Assembly: GCF_013408335.1 (NCBI RefSeq)
Contig: NZ_JACBZR010000001.1
Span: 5,295,501-5,359,500, forward strand
DNA: 64,000 bases
Reading direction: 5' to 3'
DNA from: Nocardioides panzhihuensis
GTDB lineage: Bacteria > Actinomycetota > Actinomycetes > Propionibacteriales > Nocardioidaceae
The position numbers and the translations under genes are program-made. Within the stretch, counting starts at the first letter, position 1; the number at the start of each line of letters is the position of its first letter. This document shows positions 52,627-61,856 of the stretch, in pieces. The notes beneath the pieces were generated by a model. It was given only the letters and a program-made list of their open reading frames with translations. It had not been told where the DNA came from and made no database searches.

Positions 52627-53478
52627 TCAGAGCCGGGCCGGGTCGGCGGGGTAGACCCCGAGCAGCTTCACGTCGGTCGTGAAGAAGGCCAGCTCCTCCA
52701 GGGCCCGCTTCAGCCCGGGCTGGTCGGGGTGACCGTCGACCTCGGCGAGGAACTGGGTCGCGGTGAACTTGCCATCCACCATGTAGGACTCCAGCTTGGT
52801 CATGTTGACGCCGTTGGTCGCGAAGCCGCCGAGAGCCTTGTAGAGGGCAGCCGGGATGTTGCGTACGTTGAAGATGAACGAGGTCACCACCGGACCCGCG
52901 TCGACAGGCGCCTGGATGAAGTCGGGCGAGAGCACGACGAAACGGGTGGTGTTGTGGTCGGCGTCCTCGATGTCGGTGGCGAGCACGTCGAGCCCGTAGA
53001 TCGACGCGGCCAGCGGCGGGGAGATCGCGGCCATCGTCGGGTCACCGGCCTCGACCACCTCGCGGGCGGCACCGGCGGTGTCACCGGAGACGACCGGCGT
53101 GAACCCGTGCTCCCGGATGATGTTGCGGCACTGGCCCAGCGCGTGGACGTGGGAGTGGACCGTACGGATGCCGTCGAGCGGGGCGCCGGGAAGGCCGAGC
53201 AGGTGGAACCGGATCCGCAGGTAGTGCTCGGCGATGATGTGGAGGTTGGACTCGGGGAGGAAGTGATGGATGTCGGCGACCCGCCCCGCGAGGGAGTTGT
53301 CGATGGGGATCATCGCCAGCGACGCACTCTGCTCACCGCTGGCTGCCTCGACGGCTGCGAAGACGTCTTCGAACGAAGCGCACGGCACCGACTCCATCTC
53401 GGGGTAGTACCGCTGGCACACCATGTGTGAGTTGGACCCTGGTTCGCCCTGATAGGCGATGCGATGTGGCTCGGACAC
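52627..53478 (-). CDS. pheA: Prephenate dehydratase
   Basis: Converts prephenate to phenylpyruvate in phenylalanine synthesis. The 283-residue protein has the periplasmic-binding-like catalytic domain (about 1-185) with AYQGEPGSNSHMV, MIPIDNSLAGRVADIHH and NTTRFVVLSPD (the essential Thr in the TRF motif), then an ACT domain (about 200-283) with NIPAALYKALGGFATNGVN and LESYMVDGKF that confers Phe feedback. ATG overlaps the divergent DUF4446 gene by 15 bases. Four bases ahead of larB. Confidence 0.94.
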   Translation of the reverse strand: MSEPHRIAYQGEPGSNSHMVCQRYYPEMESVPCASFEDVFAAVEAASGEQSASLAMIPIDNSLAGRVADIHHFLPESNLHIIAEHYLRIRFHLLGLPGAPLDGIRTVHSHVHALGQCRNIIREHGFTPVVSGDTAGAAREVVEAGDPTMAAISPPLAASIYGLDVLATDIEDADHNTTRFVVLSPDFIQAPVDAGPVVTSFIFNVRNIPAALYKALGGFATNGVNMTKLESYMVDGKFTATQFLAEVDGHPDQPGLKRALEELAFFTTDVKLLGVYPADPARL

Positions 53479-53913
53479 AGCGACAGTCTAGATTCGCCCG
53501 TTGTGCTCGCTCTTGCAATTCTCAGTCTGCTGACAGCAATCGCCTCTCTGGTCCTCGCCGGAGCGGCCTGGCAGAGGACGAAGGACGTACGTCGCCCCGA
53601 CCCTGCCGACGCCGAGTCGCTGCCGACCGACGTCGCCGGACTGCGTGCCGAGGTCGCGGCCCTACGTGCCGAGTCGGCGATGAGCCTTCGCCACCTCGCG
53701 GTGGTGCGTTTCGACGCGTTCGGCGACGCCGGTGGCCACCTGAGCTGGTGCCTGGCCCTGCTCGACGACAGCGGCGACGGGGTCGTGCTGACCTCGATCC
53801 ACGGCCGCACCGAGGCGAGGTCGTACGCGAAGAGCATCAGCGGTTGGAAGTCGTCCCAGCTGATGTCGCCCGAGGAGACCGAGGCCGTGCAGCAGGCGAA
53901 GCCCAAGCGCTGA
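53464..53913 (+). CDS. DUF4446 family protein
   Basis: About 149 residues. An N-terminal hydrophobic helix (VVLALAILSLLTAIASLVLA) is followed by a coiled-coil-like region (LRAEVAALRAESAM) and then the conserved DUF4446 core HLAVVRFDAFGDAGGHLSW and SWCLALLDDSGDGVVLTSI. It is a small membrane-anchored protein of unknown function that is commonly next to pheA/serS in actinobacteria. ATG at 53464 overlaps pheA's start; a GTG at 53503 would shorten it by 13 residues. Confidence 0.88.
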   Translation: MWLGHSDSLDSPVVLALAILSLLTAIASLVLAGAAWQRTKDVRRPDPADAESLPTDVAGLRAEVAALRAESAMSLRHLAVVRFDAFGDAGGHLSWCLALLDDSGDGVVLTSIHGRTEARSYAKSISGWKSSQLMSPEETEAVQQAKPKR

Positions 53914-53950
53914 TCGGCTGATCCAGAGCGGCTGATCCGACAAAACGACG

Positions 53951-53995
53951 CCGGCACGCTCGGGTGTGGCGGGGGAACCGTTCCGAGCGTGCCGG
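53951..53995 (+). terminator. Intrinsic terminator after the DUF4446 gene
   Basis: Arms CCGGCACGCTCGG (53951-53963) and CCGAGCGTGCCGG (53983-53995) pair perfectly around a 19-base loop, followed by TTTTC and preceded by CAAAACGACG. It is a typical Rho-independent terminator, 38 bases after the stop codon. Confidence 0.9.
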
Positions 53996-54333
53996 TTTTC
54001 AAACCCGGGCTGCGGGTGGGACGGCCCGGGAGTCGACCACTGGTCGCGGGGGATATCCGACCAGTGTGTGGGTCATGCCACGTCGTCGGCCGGAGTCTGG
54101 CTTGAGCCCGAGCGCGAAGACGCCGACTCAGCTGACGCCGAGTCGTGTCAGATACCTTATGAACATTTACTTCTCAACAAGGCATCTGGCCCGGCGAGTC
54201 GGCTCGGTCAGAGGTGGAAATCGATCCCAAACGCGCCGAAATCACGCCTGAATCGGGACTTTATGCCTGGTTTGCTGGGACTTTTTGCTCTACTGCGTGT
54301 CGCTCAGATTCGGGACCGAAACGGGACCGCTGT
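53996..54333. other. Intergenic stretch, no gene recognised
   Basis: No convincing coding frame. A nine-base inverted repeat CACTGGTCG / CGACCAGTG lies at 54038-54046 and 54058-54066. From about 54150 to 54290 the sequence is noticeably less GC-rich (ACATTTACTTCTC) and has GGGACTTT repeated. It may hold a promoter or a decayed element. Confidence 0.6.
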
Positions 54334-55905
54334 TCAGCGTGGCACGCGGACGAGCAGGCGTCCGGGAAGGCACTGCATCCGCAGCTCTCGCCCCTCGGAG
54401 ATCGTGTCCCCGTCGAGCTGGCGCGGCTGGTCGTGGTTGGTCCGGATCACGACGCTGGCGCCGGTCATCCGGTTGATCAGGTTGTCGGTGCGTGGCCGCT
54501 TGCTCAGCACCCGGAACGCGAGCGGGAGCCAGGACCAGAATCGCTGTGGATAGAGCAGCACGACGTCGACGAGGCCATCGTCGAGAGCGGCCGCCGGCAG
54601 CAGCGGCATGTTCGCCTGGAGGTAGCCGACGTTGCCGACCACGACCGTCCGCGCCCGGTGTTTGGTGAACTCCTCGCCGTCGACGGAGATCTCCAGCCGC
54701 ATCGCCGGGAACATCAGGCTCTTGAAGGCAGAGAGGACGTAGGCCATCCAGCCGATCCGCTTCTTGATGTCCTCGTTGACGCCGCTCATGATCGCGGCGT
54801 CGAAGCCCATCCCGGCCATGACCAGGAAGTTGGTGTCCTCGAGGTTGTCGCCCGAGACCTCGACCAGATCGATGGCCTGGTCCTGCCCGGTGAGCGCGAC
54901 GTCGATCGCGGCACGGATGTAGAGCGGGATGGAGAGGTTGCGGGCGAGCAGGTTGCCGGTGCCGCCGGGGACGATGCCGACCGCGATGCCGGTGCCGGCC
55001 AGGGCGGAGCAGACCTCGCGTACGGTCCCGTCGCCACCACAGACGAGCACCAGGTCGGCGCCCTCTGCCTGGGCCGCGCGCGCCATCCCCGTGCCGGGGT
55101 CCTCGATCGTGGTCAGGTGCCAGGTCGGGGTCTTCCAGCCGGACTCCTCGGCCATGGCGTTCACCATGGTCTTGAACTGCTCGACCGACTCGACCTTGAT
55201 CGGGTTGAGGACGACCGCGATGTTGCGGTTGCCGCGCACCGAGTCCATCAGCGGCCGGCGTCCCAGCGCGTGGGAGGCGGGCAGCGGCGTGTAGAGCGCC
55301 ATGCCGAGGAAGATGGCCCCGGCGGCGAAGACGATCCCGCCGATCACGTCGGAGGGGTAGTGGCGGCCGAGGAAGACCCGGTCTGCGGCGACGAGCACGA
55401 CCAGCAGCGCGAGACCGGCGTAGGCGAGGCGGCGGATGCCGCGGCGGCGTACGAACATCGTCACGACCACCGCGAGCACGCCCGCCAGGACGGCGATCCC
55501 GGTCGCATGACCGGACGGGTACGACGGTGACTCGTGGAACCACGACATCAGCTGCCACGACGGCCTGTCCCGATCGACCAGGAGCACCACCCCGCGGCGT
55601 ACGGAGAGCGTGACCACCACGACGCCGAGCACGTAGGCCGCGGCGCGCGGATACTTGCGGAACAGCCCCGCGGCGACCAGCAGGGCGGCCCCGACGATCA
55701 CATACCAGTCGGTGCCCACCTCGACGATGTGCCAGAAGTCCAGCATCCAGCCGTGCTCCGCGGTCACCTGCGTCGCGTCTCGGCCGAGCCCGTCGATCGT
55801 AGAGACCAGCGGCCACGCGTTGATCGCCGCGAACCCGATCAGGGTGCTCAGGGCGAACAGCGAAGCCGCCCAGAGCAGCAGGGCACGGCGGGAGAGGTCA
55901 AGCAC
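54334..55905 (-). CDS. PAP2 phosphatase fused to diacylglycerol kinase-like domain
   Basis: A 523-residue membrane protein. Residues 1-215 form a PAP2 lipid phosphatase with about six helices and motifs RRGVVLLVDRDRP, SYPSGHATG and DRVFLGRHYPSDVIGG. Residues 230-523 form a cytoplasmic lipid/DAG kinase domain: VVLNPIKVESVEQ, LVLVCGGDGTVREVC, GIVPGGTGNLLARN. The fusion joins dephosphorylation of a phospholipid or isoprenoid phosphate with phosphorylation of diacylglycerol. It stands alone, ATG at 55905. The order of use in the cell is not known. Confidence 0.9.
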   Translation of the reverse strand: MLDLSRRALLLWAASLFALSTLIGFAAINAWPLVSTIDGLGRDATQVTAEHGWMLDFWHIVEVGTDWYVIVGAALLVAAGLFRKYPRAAAYVLGVVVVTLSVRRGVVLLVDRDRPSWQLMSWFHESPSYPSGHATGIAVLAGVLAVVVTMFVRRRGIRRLAYAGLALLVVLVAADRVFLGRHYPSDVIGGIVFAAGAIFLGMALYTPLPASHALGRRPLMDSVRGNRNIAVVLNPIKVESVEQFKTMVNAMAEESGWKTPTWHLTTIEDPGTGMARAAQAEGADLVLVCGGDGTVREVCSALAGTGIAVGIVPGGTGNLLARNLSIPLYIRAAIDVALTGQDQAIDLVEVSGDNLEDTNFLVMAGMGFDAAIMSGVNEDIKKRIGWMAYVLSAFKSLMFPAMRLEISVDGEEFTKHRARTVVVGNVGYLQANMPLLPAAALDDGLVDVVLLYPQRFWSWLPLAFRVLSKRPRTDNLINRMTGASVVIRTNHDQPRQLDGDTISEGRELRMQCLPGRLLVRVPR

Positions 55906-56061
55906 GATAAGTCAGTATGCGCGAAACGTCTTCCACACAGTGAATGAACGGCATGGTCAAAACCTGGGGCAGAGCGTCGATGTGAGCGCTATCGTTCGCT
56001 CTCCACGCATGATTCGGGTCGGCGTCGGATCCCCTCGGTCTTCGTCGTTGTGAGGTCTTTC

Positions 56062-58308
56062 ATGCGCGCTCGCGTGTCGTCGTACGCCCTTATCGGGCTG
56101 CTGTCCGTCCCTGCCGTCGCACTCGGCGTCGGTGGCCTCCTCGCGGGCTCCGCCGCAGCGGCGGACGGTGAGTGTGGCGGCAAGCCCGTCACCGTCGATC
56201 TCGGCGTCGAGGGCCACGCCCCGACCGACGCCGACGACGTGATCTCTGTTCCGGCTGGTGTCGCGGTCGATGCCCTTGGGGGACACGACACCGTCTGTGT
56301 CCTTGGGCAGGGCGCCGTGGAGATCATCGGGGGTATTGGTGACGACACGATCTACGGTGCGTTGGGCAACACCGTCCTCGGAGGTGAGGGCGACGACACC
56401 ATGCTGGGCAGCAACCGTGCGGCGTTTGGAGGGGCTGGAAACGACGTCTTCAGGCTGGCCGAGCAGCAGGACTTTGCATACGGAGGAAGCGGCAACGACA
56501 CCTTCCATGGAGGCCCCGGACCCAACATGTTCCGAGGCCATGAGGGCGACGACTACTTCTACGGTGCAGGTGGCTCCGACCAGGCGCTCGGGGACGACGG
56601 CAACGATGTCCTGTCAGGTGGTGACGGTGGTGACCTTCTCCAGGGGGATCGCGGTCTAGACACGATCGACGGCGGGGGCGAGGGTGACCGCCTCCGCGGT
56701 GGTGCGGACATCGACGAGCTGCGTGGAGGGCTCGGCGACGACATCCTCGAGGGCGACGACGGGAACGACATGCTCTCGGGTGAGGACGGTCGGGACAGCG
56801 TCTGGGGGGACGCAGGCGACGATGAGATCGACGGTGGAGCCGATGACGACCGTCTTCATGGAGATGAAGGCATGGACACGGTGAACGGTGGCACGGGATC
56901 CGACGAAATCACTGGCGATGGAGGGTCCGACACGATCGACGCAGGTTCAGGCGACGATCACGTCGAGGCTCACGAAGGCAATGACATAGTTCACGGCGGA
57001 GACGGTGTCGACCTGATCGAGAACTTCGAGACAGCCGTCCAGGGGACCGGAGACGACACGTTCAACGGGGGCGCGGGCGATGATCTGATCTATGCCGGCG
57101 ATGGTGCCGACCGAGTCAGCGGTGGAGCTGGTGACGACTTCCTGTCGGGGCACGTGGGCAACGATGTCTTGCGGGGTGACGACGGCACGGACCGTCTTGC
57201 GGGAGGCTTGGGCGATGACGCTGTCGACGGTGGAGCAGGGACGGACAAGGCGACGTACGCCGAGTCCGGCAGCGGGATCGTCGCGACGACGACGAAGGTG
57301 ACTGGTGGTCTCGGCAGCGACGCTCTCGCCGGCATCGAGGAGCTGATGGGGACCGACTACGCCGACCGGTTCACAGGAGGCTCGGGGAACAGCATCATCG
57401 ACGGCCGTGCCGGGAACGACGTGTTCGCGCCGGGCGCCGGGACCGATGTGATCACCGGCGGATCCGGGGTCGACACGGTCACCTACTCCAACGCGACCAG
57501 CGGCGTACGGATCTATCTCGGGCAGCCCGCATACTACGGCGCAGGTGCTGGGCGCGAGACGATCGAGCAGGTCGAGAACCTCATCGGCAGCCCGCACGCC
57601 GACCAGCTCACCGGAGACCTGACGAGCAACGTGATCCTCGGCGGTGGCGGCAGCGACTACGTCAACGGACTCAACGGGAACGACCGGCTGGACGGCGGCA
57701 GCGGCAACGACACGATCTGGCCCGGTAGGGACAACGACACCGTGATCGGCGGGTCCGGCACGGACACGATCAGCTACAAGGGCTACAACAGGGCGATCCA
57801 GATCAGCCTGGCCACGACCCGAGCGCAGAGCACCGGCAGCGCCGGTTACGAGAAGGTCAGCCAGACTGAGAACATCATCGGCACGTCGGGCTCCGACCGC
57901 CTTGTCGGAAACTCTGGACGCAACACCATCACGGCCGGATACGGGAACGACACGGTGCTGCCCGGTCATGGTGACGACGTCGTCAACGGAGGTGGCGGCG
58001 CGGACACGATCAGCTACCGCAACGTCGGGGTCGGGGTGCGAGTCTCTCTGGCCACTACGGCTCGACAGCGGACCGGCGCCGGCTACGAGAAGATCGCCTC
58101 GTTCGAGAACGTCATCGGCACCTCGCGATCTGACGTCCTCAAGGGGAACAGGGCGGCCAACAAGCTCTACGGAGATGGCGGCGGCGACAAACTTTACGGC
58201 TCCGAGGGTGCCGACAAGCTCTACGGCGGCTCCGGTCGCGACTACGGCGACGGTGGGACCGGGCGGGACAGCTCGGTCTCGGTCGAGCGGCGCGTCCGCA
58301 TCCCCTAG
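56062..58308 (+). CDS. Secreted RTX-type calcium-binding repeat protein
   Basis: A 748-residue protein with an N-terminal Sec signal peptide (about 1-35, ending GSAAAADG). The rest is made of glycine/aspartate nonapeptides of the GGxGxDxx type, for example GGEGDDTML, GGAGNDVFR, GGSGNDTFHG and DGGDGGDLL, which form a parallel beta roll that folds on Ca2+. Three longer blocks (about residues 400-690) each carry a SGVRIYL/IQISL/GVRVSLA motif. There is no catalytic domain. RTX proteins of Gram-negatives use type I secretion, but this one has a Sec signal and no ABC exporter nearby. ATG at 56062. Confidence 0.88.
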   Translation: MRARVSSYALIGLLSVPAVALGVGGLLAGSAAAADGECGGKPVTVDLGVEGHAPTDADDVISVPAGVAVDALGGHDTVCVLGQGAVEIIGGIGDDTIYGALGNTVLGGEGDDTMLGSNRAAFGGAGNDVFRLAEQQDFAYGGSGNDTFHGGPGPNMFRGHEGDDYFYGAGGSDQALGDDGNDVLSGGDGGDLLQGDRGLDTIDGGGEGDRLRGGADIDELRGGLGDDILEGDDGNDMLSGEDGRDSVWGDAGDDEIDGGADDDRLHGDEGMDTVNGGTGSDEITGDGGSDTIDAGSGDDHVEAHEGNDIVHGGDGVDLIENFETAVQGTGDDTFNGGAGDDLIYAGDGADRVSGGAGDDFLSGHVGNDVLRGDDGTDRLAGGLGDDAVDGGAGTDKATYAESGSGIVATTTKVTGGLGSDALAGIEELMGTDYADRFTGGSGNSIIDGRAGNDVFAPGAGTDVITGGSGVDTVTYSNATSGVRIYLGQPAYYGAGAGRETIEQVENLIGSPHADQLTGDLTSNVILGGGGSDYVNGLNGNDRLDGGSGNDTIWPGRDNDTVIGGSGTDTISYKGYNRAIQISLATTRAQSTGSAGYEKVSQTENIIGTSGSDRLVGNSGRNTITAGYGNDTVLPGHGDDVVNGGGGADTISYRNVGVGVRVSLATTARQRTGAGYEKIASFENVIGTSRSDVLKGNRAANKLYGDGGGDKLYGSEGADKLYGGSGRDYGDGGTGRDSSVSVERRVRIP

Positions 58309-58427
58309 TCACCACACCCGAGCCGCGGGCTACGGGAAAGGTACGGGTTCGGGCGTCGCCGCAGATCGCGAGAATGCGCCCTGGCGTGCTGAAGCATGTG
58401 AATCCATCTAGAGGGAGATCCATCCAA

Positions 58428-59120
58428 GTGAAGACATCGATGCGACTGCGCATTGGCGGCCTGGTCGCTGCGGCGGCCGTGGCGACGAGCGGACTGGTCG
58501 GCCTGGACGCGGGCACGGCGCCCGCGGAGGCCGCGGTCAGCTGCACGATCAGCAGCCCGAAGACCGTACGTCCCGGCAACACCGGCAACTGCGTGACGCT
58601 GCTCCAGAAGGTGCTCGGCGGGCTCCGGGCGGACGGTTCGTTCGGCTCGGCGACGACCGCCCGGGTGAAGGACTACCAGAAGGCCAAGGGCCTGTCGGCG
58701 GACGGCATCGTCGGGTCGCGTACGTGGTCGAAGATCAAGGCGGGTATGTCCGGTGCCGGGACGATCATCTCCGCGACCTCGACCGCGAACTGGTACGCCT
58801 GCGTCATCGTCCGAGGCGGCCAGTCGATCCGCTACACGGTCACCAACAAGCGCAGCACCTCGTGGAAGCAGGCGACGATCACGACCAGCGGCTCCCTGGC
58901 GAACCCGCTGATCCGGGGCACGATCTCCAGCAAGCGGTCACGTTCGACGGCGTCGAACCCGTCGGGCTTCCCGAAGACGTACGGGACCTCGGCCGCGTAC
59001 ATCACCTACACCGGTGGCACCTACTTCACCAACGACTCCTACGGCTACGACATCCCCAACAGGACGGTCTACCGCTCGTTCCTGCGCCCGTGCGGCAAGA
59101 CCAGCCCGGTCTACTGGTGA
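58428..59120 (+). CDS. Secreted protein with peptidoglycan-binding domain 1
   Basis: About 230 residues. The GTG start at 58428 follows AGAGGGAGA and gives a Sec signal peptide (LRIGGLVAAAAVATSGLVGL, cleavage after PAEAA). Residues 55-105 contain a peptidoglycan-binding motif: VTLLQKVLGGLRADGSFGSAT and DYQKAKGLSADGIVG. The C-terminal 120 residues are a beta-rich Ser/Thr/Tyr region with no recognised fold, having four Cys in the whole protein. It probably binds the cell wall. Downstream of the RTX gene, same strand. Confidence 0.82.
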   Translation: MKTSMRLRIGGLVAAAAVATSGLVGLDAGTAPAEAAVSCTISSPKTVRPGNTGNCVTLLQKVLGGLRADGSFGSATTARVKDYQKAKGLSADGIVGSRTWSKIKAGMSGAGTIISATSTANWYACVIVRGGQSIRYTVTNKRSTSWKQATITTSGSLANPLIRGTISSKRSRSTASNPSGFPKTYGTSAAYITYTGGTYFTNDSYGYDIPNRTVYRSFLRPCGKTSPVYW

Positions 59121-59171
59121 CAGTCCGTTACTGAAGTGAGATCTGGTGGCCCGGTCGACTAGCCTTGCCGC

Positions 59172-60461
59172 ATGATCGACCCGCGCATCCTCCGCGAAGA
59201 CCCAGACCGCGTACGTGCCTCGCAGGAGCGCCGCGGCGCGTCCTCTGACGTGGTGGACCGGGCGCTGTCCGCGGACAGCGCCCGGCGCGCGGCGATCGCC
59301 GACTTCGAGGCGAAGCGGGCCGAGCAGAAGCAGATGGGCAAGAAGGTCGCCCAGGCCAAGGGCGAGGAGAAGCAGCAGCTGCTGGCCGAGGTGAAGGACC
59401 TCGCGGCCGCCGTCAAGGAGGCCGAGGCGACGCAGGGCGTCGCCGAGGAGGAGTGGAAGGCGGCCCTCAAGGCCATCCCCAACATCGCCGACGACGCTCC
59501 GGCCGGTGGCGAGGACGACTTCGTCCTGATCGAGAAGGTCGGCAAGCCCCGCGACTTCGCCGCCGAGGGCTTCGAGCCGCGTGACCACGTCGAGCTCGGC
59601 AAGATGCTCGGCGCGATCGACCTCGAGCGTGGCGCCAAGGTCTCCGGCAGCCGCTTCTACTTCCTGACCGGGGTCGGCGCGGAGCTCGAGTTCGCGCTGA
59701 TCAACCTGGCGATGGAGCAGGCCCGGGAGGCCGGCTTCACCCAGGTCATCGCGCCCGCGCTGGTCCGCCCGGAGGCGATGGCCGGCACCGGCTTCCTCGA
59801 CCAGGTCGACGACGGCGTCTACAAGATCGAGGACGACGACCTCTACCTCGTCGGCACCTCGGAGGTGCCCATGGCGGCCTACCACTCCGACGAGATCCTC
59901 GACCCCGAGACGCTCCCGCTGCGCTACGCCGCCTTCTCGTCGTGCTTCCGCAAGGAGGCCGGCTCGGCGGGCAAGGACACCAAGGGCATCATCCGGGTCC
60001 ACCAGTTCGAGAAGGTGGAGATGTTCGTCTACACCACCGTCGAGGATTCGTACGCGGAGCACCAGCGTCTCCTCGAGTGGGAGAAGGCGTTCCTGGACAA
60101 GCTCGAGCTCGCCTACCAGGTCATCGACGTCGCTGCGGGCGACCTCGGTCCGAGCGCGCTGCGGAAGTTCGACTGCGAGGCGTGGATCCCCACCCAGGGG
60201 AAGTACCGCGAGCTCACCTCGGCGTCCAACTGCACCACCTTCCAGGCACGCCGCCTCGACATCCGCGCGCGGGTCTCGACAGGCTCGACGACCGGCACAT
60301 CGACCACCCCGGTCGCCACGCTCAACGGCACGCTGACCGCGATCACCCGCGCCATCGTCGCCATCCTGGAGACCCACCAGCAGCCCGACGGCTCGGTGCG
60401 GGTGCCGAAGGCCCTGCAGAAGTGGCTCGGGCGCGAGGTCCTGGAGCCGATCCAGAAGTGA
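59172..60461 (+). CDS. serS: Seryl-tRNA synthetase
   Basis: Charges tRNA-Ser with serine. At 429 residues it has the N-terminal tRNA-binding coiled coil (about 25-110) and class II motifs: [10 protein letters not shown] region, [20 protein letters not shown] (motif 2, split FRKEAG), and [20 protein letters not shown] (motif 3). Near 369-383 the usual charged loop before motif 3 is replaced by [13 protein letters not shown]. It heads a run with two HAD and one GNAT gene. ATG at 59172. Confidence 0.95.
   Translation: MIDPRILREDPDRVRASQERRGASSDVVDRALSADSARRAAIADFEAKRAEQKQMGKKVAQAKGEEKQQLLAEVKDLAAAVKEAEATQGVAEEEWKAALKAIPNIADDAPAGGEDDFVLIEKVGKPRDFAAEGFEPRDHVELGKMLGAIDLERGAKVSGSRFYFLTGVGAELEFALINLAMEQAREAGFTQVIAPALVRPEAMAGTGFLDQVDDGVYKIEDDDLYLVGTSEVPMAAYHSDEILDPETLPLRYAAFSSCFRKEAGSAGKDTKGIIRVHQFEKVEMFVYTTVEDSYAEHQRLLEWEKAFLDKLELAYQVIDVAAGDLGPSALRKFDCEAWIPTQGKYRELTSASNCTTFQARRLDIRARVSTGSTTGTSTTPVATLNGTLTAITRAIVAILETHQQPDGSVRVPKALQKWLGREVLEPIQK
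60272..60307. repeat. REP-like insertion inside serS
   Basis: The DNA for the Ser/Thr-rich loop reads GGTCTCGACAGGCTCGAC (60272-60289) followed by GACCGGCACATCGACC, the same GGTCTCGACA...CTCGACC pattern found in the intergenic repeats at 50630-50770. It keeps the reading frame and lies just before motif 3 of the enzyme. Confidence 0.55.
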
Positions 60462-61315
60462 GCACGACCGAGAGCACCACCGCCCGACCCGGCGAGTCCG
60501 CCTGGGAGCCGAAGCTCGTCGCGCTCGACATCGACGGCACCCTGCTGCGCTGGATCGAAGACAGAGGCACGCCGTCCGAGGCGCTCTCGGACAAGGTCCG
60601 TGATGCGGTTCGCCGGGCGTACGACGCCGGTGCGCACGTCGTGCTGTCCTCCGGCCGCTCGGCCCACTCGATGACCGGGATCGCCGACCTCCTCGGGCTT
60701 CCGGAAGAGGACGCGGAGCGGTTGTGGATCGTCGCCTCCAACGGGGCGGTGGTGCTTCGCTACCCGCCCGTCGACGTCGTGCACGAGGAGACCTTCGACG
60801 CCCGTCCGGCGGTGGAGACGATCCTGGAACGACGTCCGAACGTGCTGGTCGCGGTCGAGAACCGTGGACTGGGCTACCGGTTCAACCGGCCGTTCCCCGA
60901 GGGCGAGCTCGACGGTGATCACCTGATCGCGCCGATCGACGAGATGGTCGCCGAGCCTGTCTCCCGGGTGATCATCCGGGACCCCGACGCGACCCCCGAG
61001 GACTTCATCGCCCTCGGCCGCGAGCTCGGCCTGCACGGGATCGACTACGTGGTCGGCTACACCGCCTGGCTCGATCTCACCCCGGTCGGTGTCTCCAAGG
61101 CCTCGGGCCTCTCCTACGTGTGCGACCAGCTCGACCTCGAGCCGGCCGACGTGCTCGCCATCGGCGATGGCCGCAACGACGTCGAGATGCTCGAGTGGGC
61201 CGGTCGCGGGGTGGCCATGGGCAACGCCCCCGAGGAGGTCCAGCTGGTGGCCGACGCCGTGACGGCCCATGTCGCCGACGACGGCGCGGCGCTGGAACTC
61301 TCCCGCTGGTTCTGA
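60458..61315 (+). CDS. HAD family hydrolase (Cof-type)
   Basis: A 285-residue phosphatase. [16 protein letters not shown] gives motif 1 Asp residues (DxD), SSGRSAHSM is motif 2, a Lys lies in [11 protein letters not shown], and [17 protein letters not shown] is motif 4. The C2B cap is present between motifs. It dephosphorylates a sugar phosphate or similar. The start is GTG at 60458 overlapping the serS stop (GTGA), so it is co-translated with serS. Confidence 0.9.
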   Translation: MSTTESTTARPGESAWEPKLVALDIDGTLLRWIEDRGTPSEALSDKVRDAVRRAYDAGAHVVLSSGRSAHSMTGIADLLGLPEEDAERLWIVASNGAVVLRYPPVDVVHEETFDARPAVETILERRPNVLVAVENRGLGYRFNRPFPEGELDGDHLIAPIDEMVAEPVSRVIIRDPDATPEDFIALGRELGLHGIDYVVGYTAWLDLTPVGVSKASGLSYVCDQLDLEPADVLAIGDGRNDVEMLEWAGRGVAMGNAPEEVQLVADAVTAHVADDGAALELSRWF

Positions 61316-61343
61316 GAGTGCTGTTCTGGGAGTCTTGGCGTTC

Positions 61344-61856
61344 GTGACCCTTCCCACCACCATCATCACCGAGCGGCTCGCGCTGCCGTTGTGGACCCGC
61401 ACCGACGTCGAGGCCATCCGTGATCCGAACGGCGGGCTCGGCCGGCCGCAGGGCTGGCACCCGCAGTTCCCGCGCGAGGACGACCAGGACGCGGCGACGA
61501 TGTGGGTGGAGGGTGACCTGTGGAGCGCCCGCTACATCGTGCGCAACAGCACCGTGCTCGGCTCGATCGGCTTCTTCGGGCCACCTGAAGCCGCCCCGGA
61601 CGGCACCCCGGAGGCCGAGGTCGGCTACGGCCTGGTCGAAGAGGCCCGTGGCTGGGGGTTCGCGACCGAGGCGCTCAAGGGTCTCCTGGCATGCGCGGAC
61701 GGGGAGGGCGTACGCATCCGGGCCTCGGTCGAGCCCGCCAACACCGCCAGCCTCCGGGTGCTCGCCAAGTGCGGCTTCATCGACCTCCGCGGCGCCGACG
61801 AGGACGGGCATCTGGTGATGGCCAGGCCGGTCCCCGGTGGCAGAATGGAAGAATGA
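61344..61856 (+). CDS. GNAT family N-acetyltransferase
   Basis: A 170-residue GNAT. ITERLALPLWTRTDVEAI opens the fold like RimJ/L, EVGYGLVEEARGWGFATEA is the acetyl-CoA-binding region (Q/RxxGxG/A variant), and VEPANTASLRVLAKCGFID is the last motif. It transfers an acetyl group to an amine of unknown identity. GTG at 61344 is the start; it overlaps the next HAD gene by four bases (ATGA). Confidence 0.85.
   Translation: MTLPTTIITERLALPLWTRTDVEAIRDPNGGLGRPQGWHPQFPREDDQDAATMWVEGDLWSARYIVRNSTVLGSIGFFGPPEAAPDGTPEAEVGYGLVEEARGWGFATEALKGLLACADGEGVRIRASVEPANTASLRVLAKCGFIDLRGADEDGHLVMARPVPGGRMEE

Noticed and set aside
54214..55530. Plus-strand open frame of 438 codons
   Set aside because: It is a shadow of the PAP2-DAG kinase gene, with repetitive composition typical of antisense frames.
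56500..58250. Short regularly spaced repeats that could suggest CRISPR
   Set aside because: The repeats are degenerate, nine codons long and in frame. They encode the Ca-binding RTX nonapeptides, with no spacers or cas genes.
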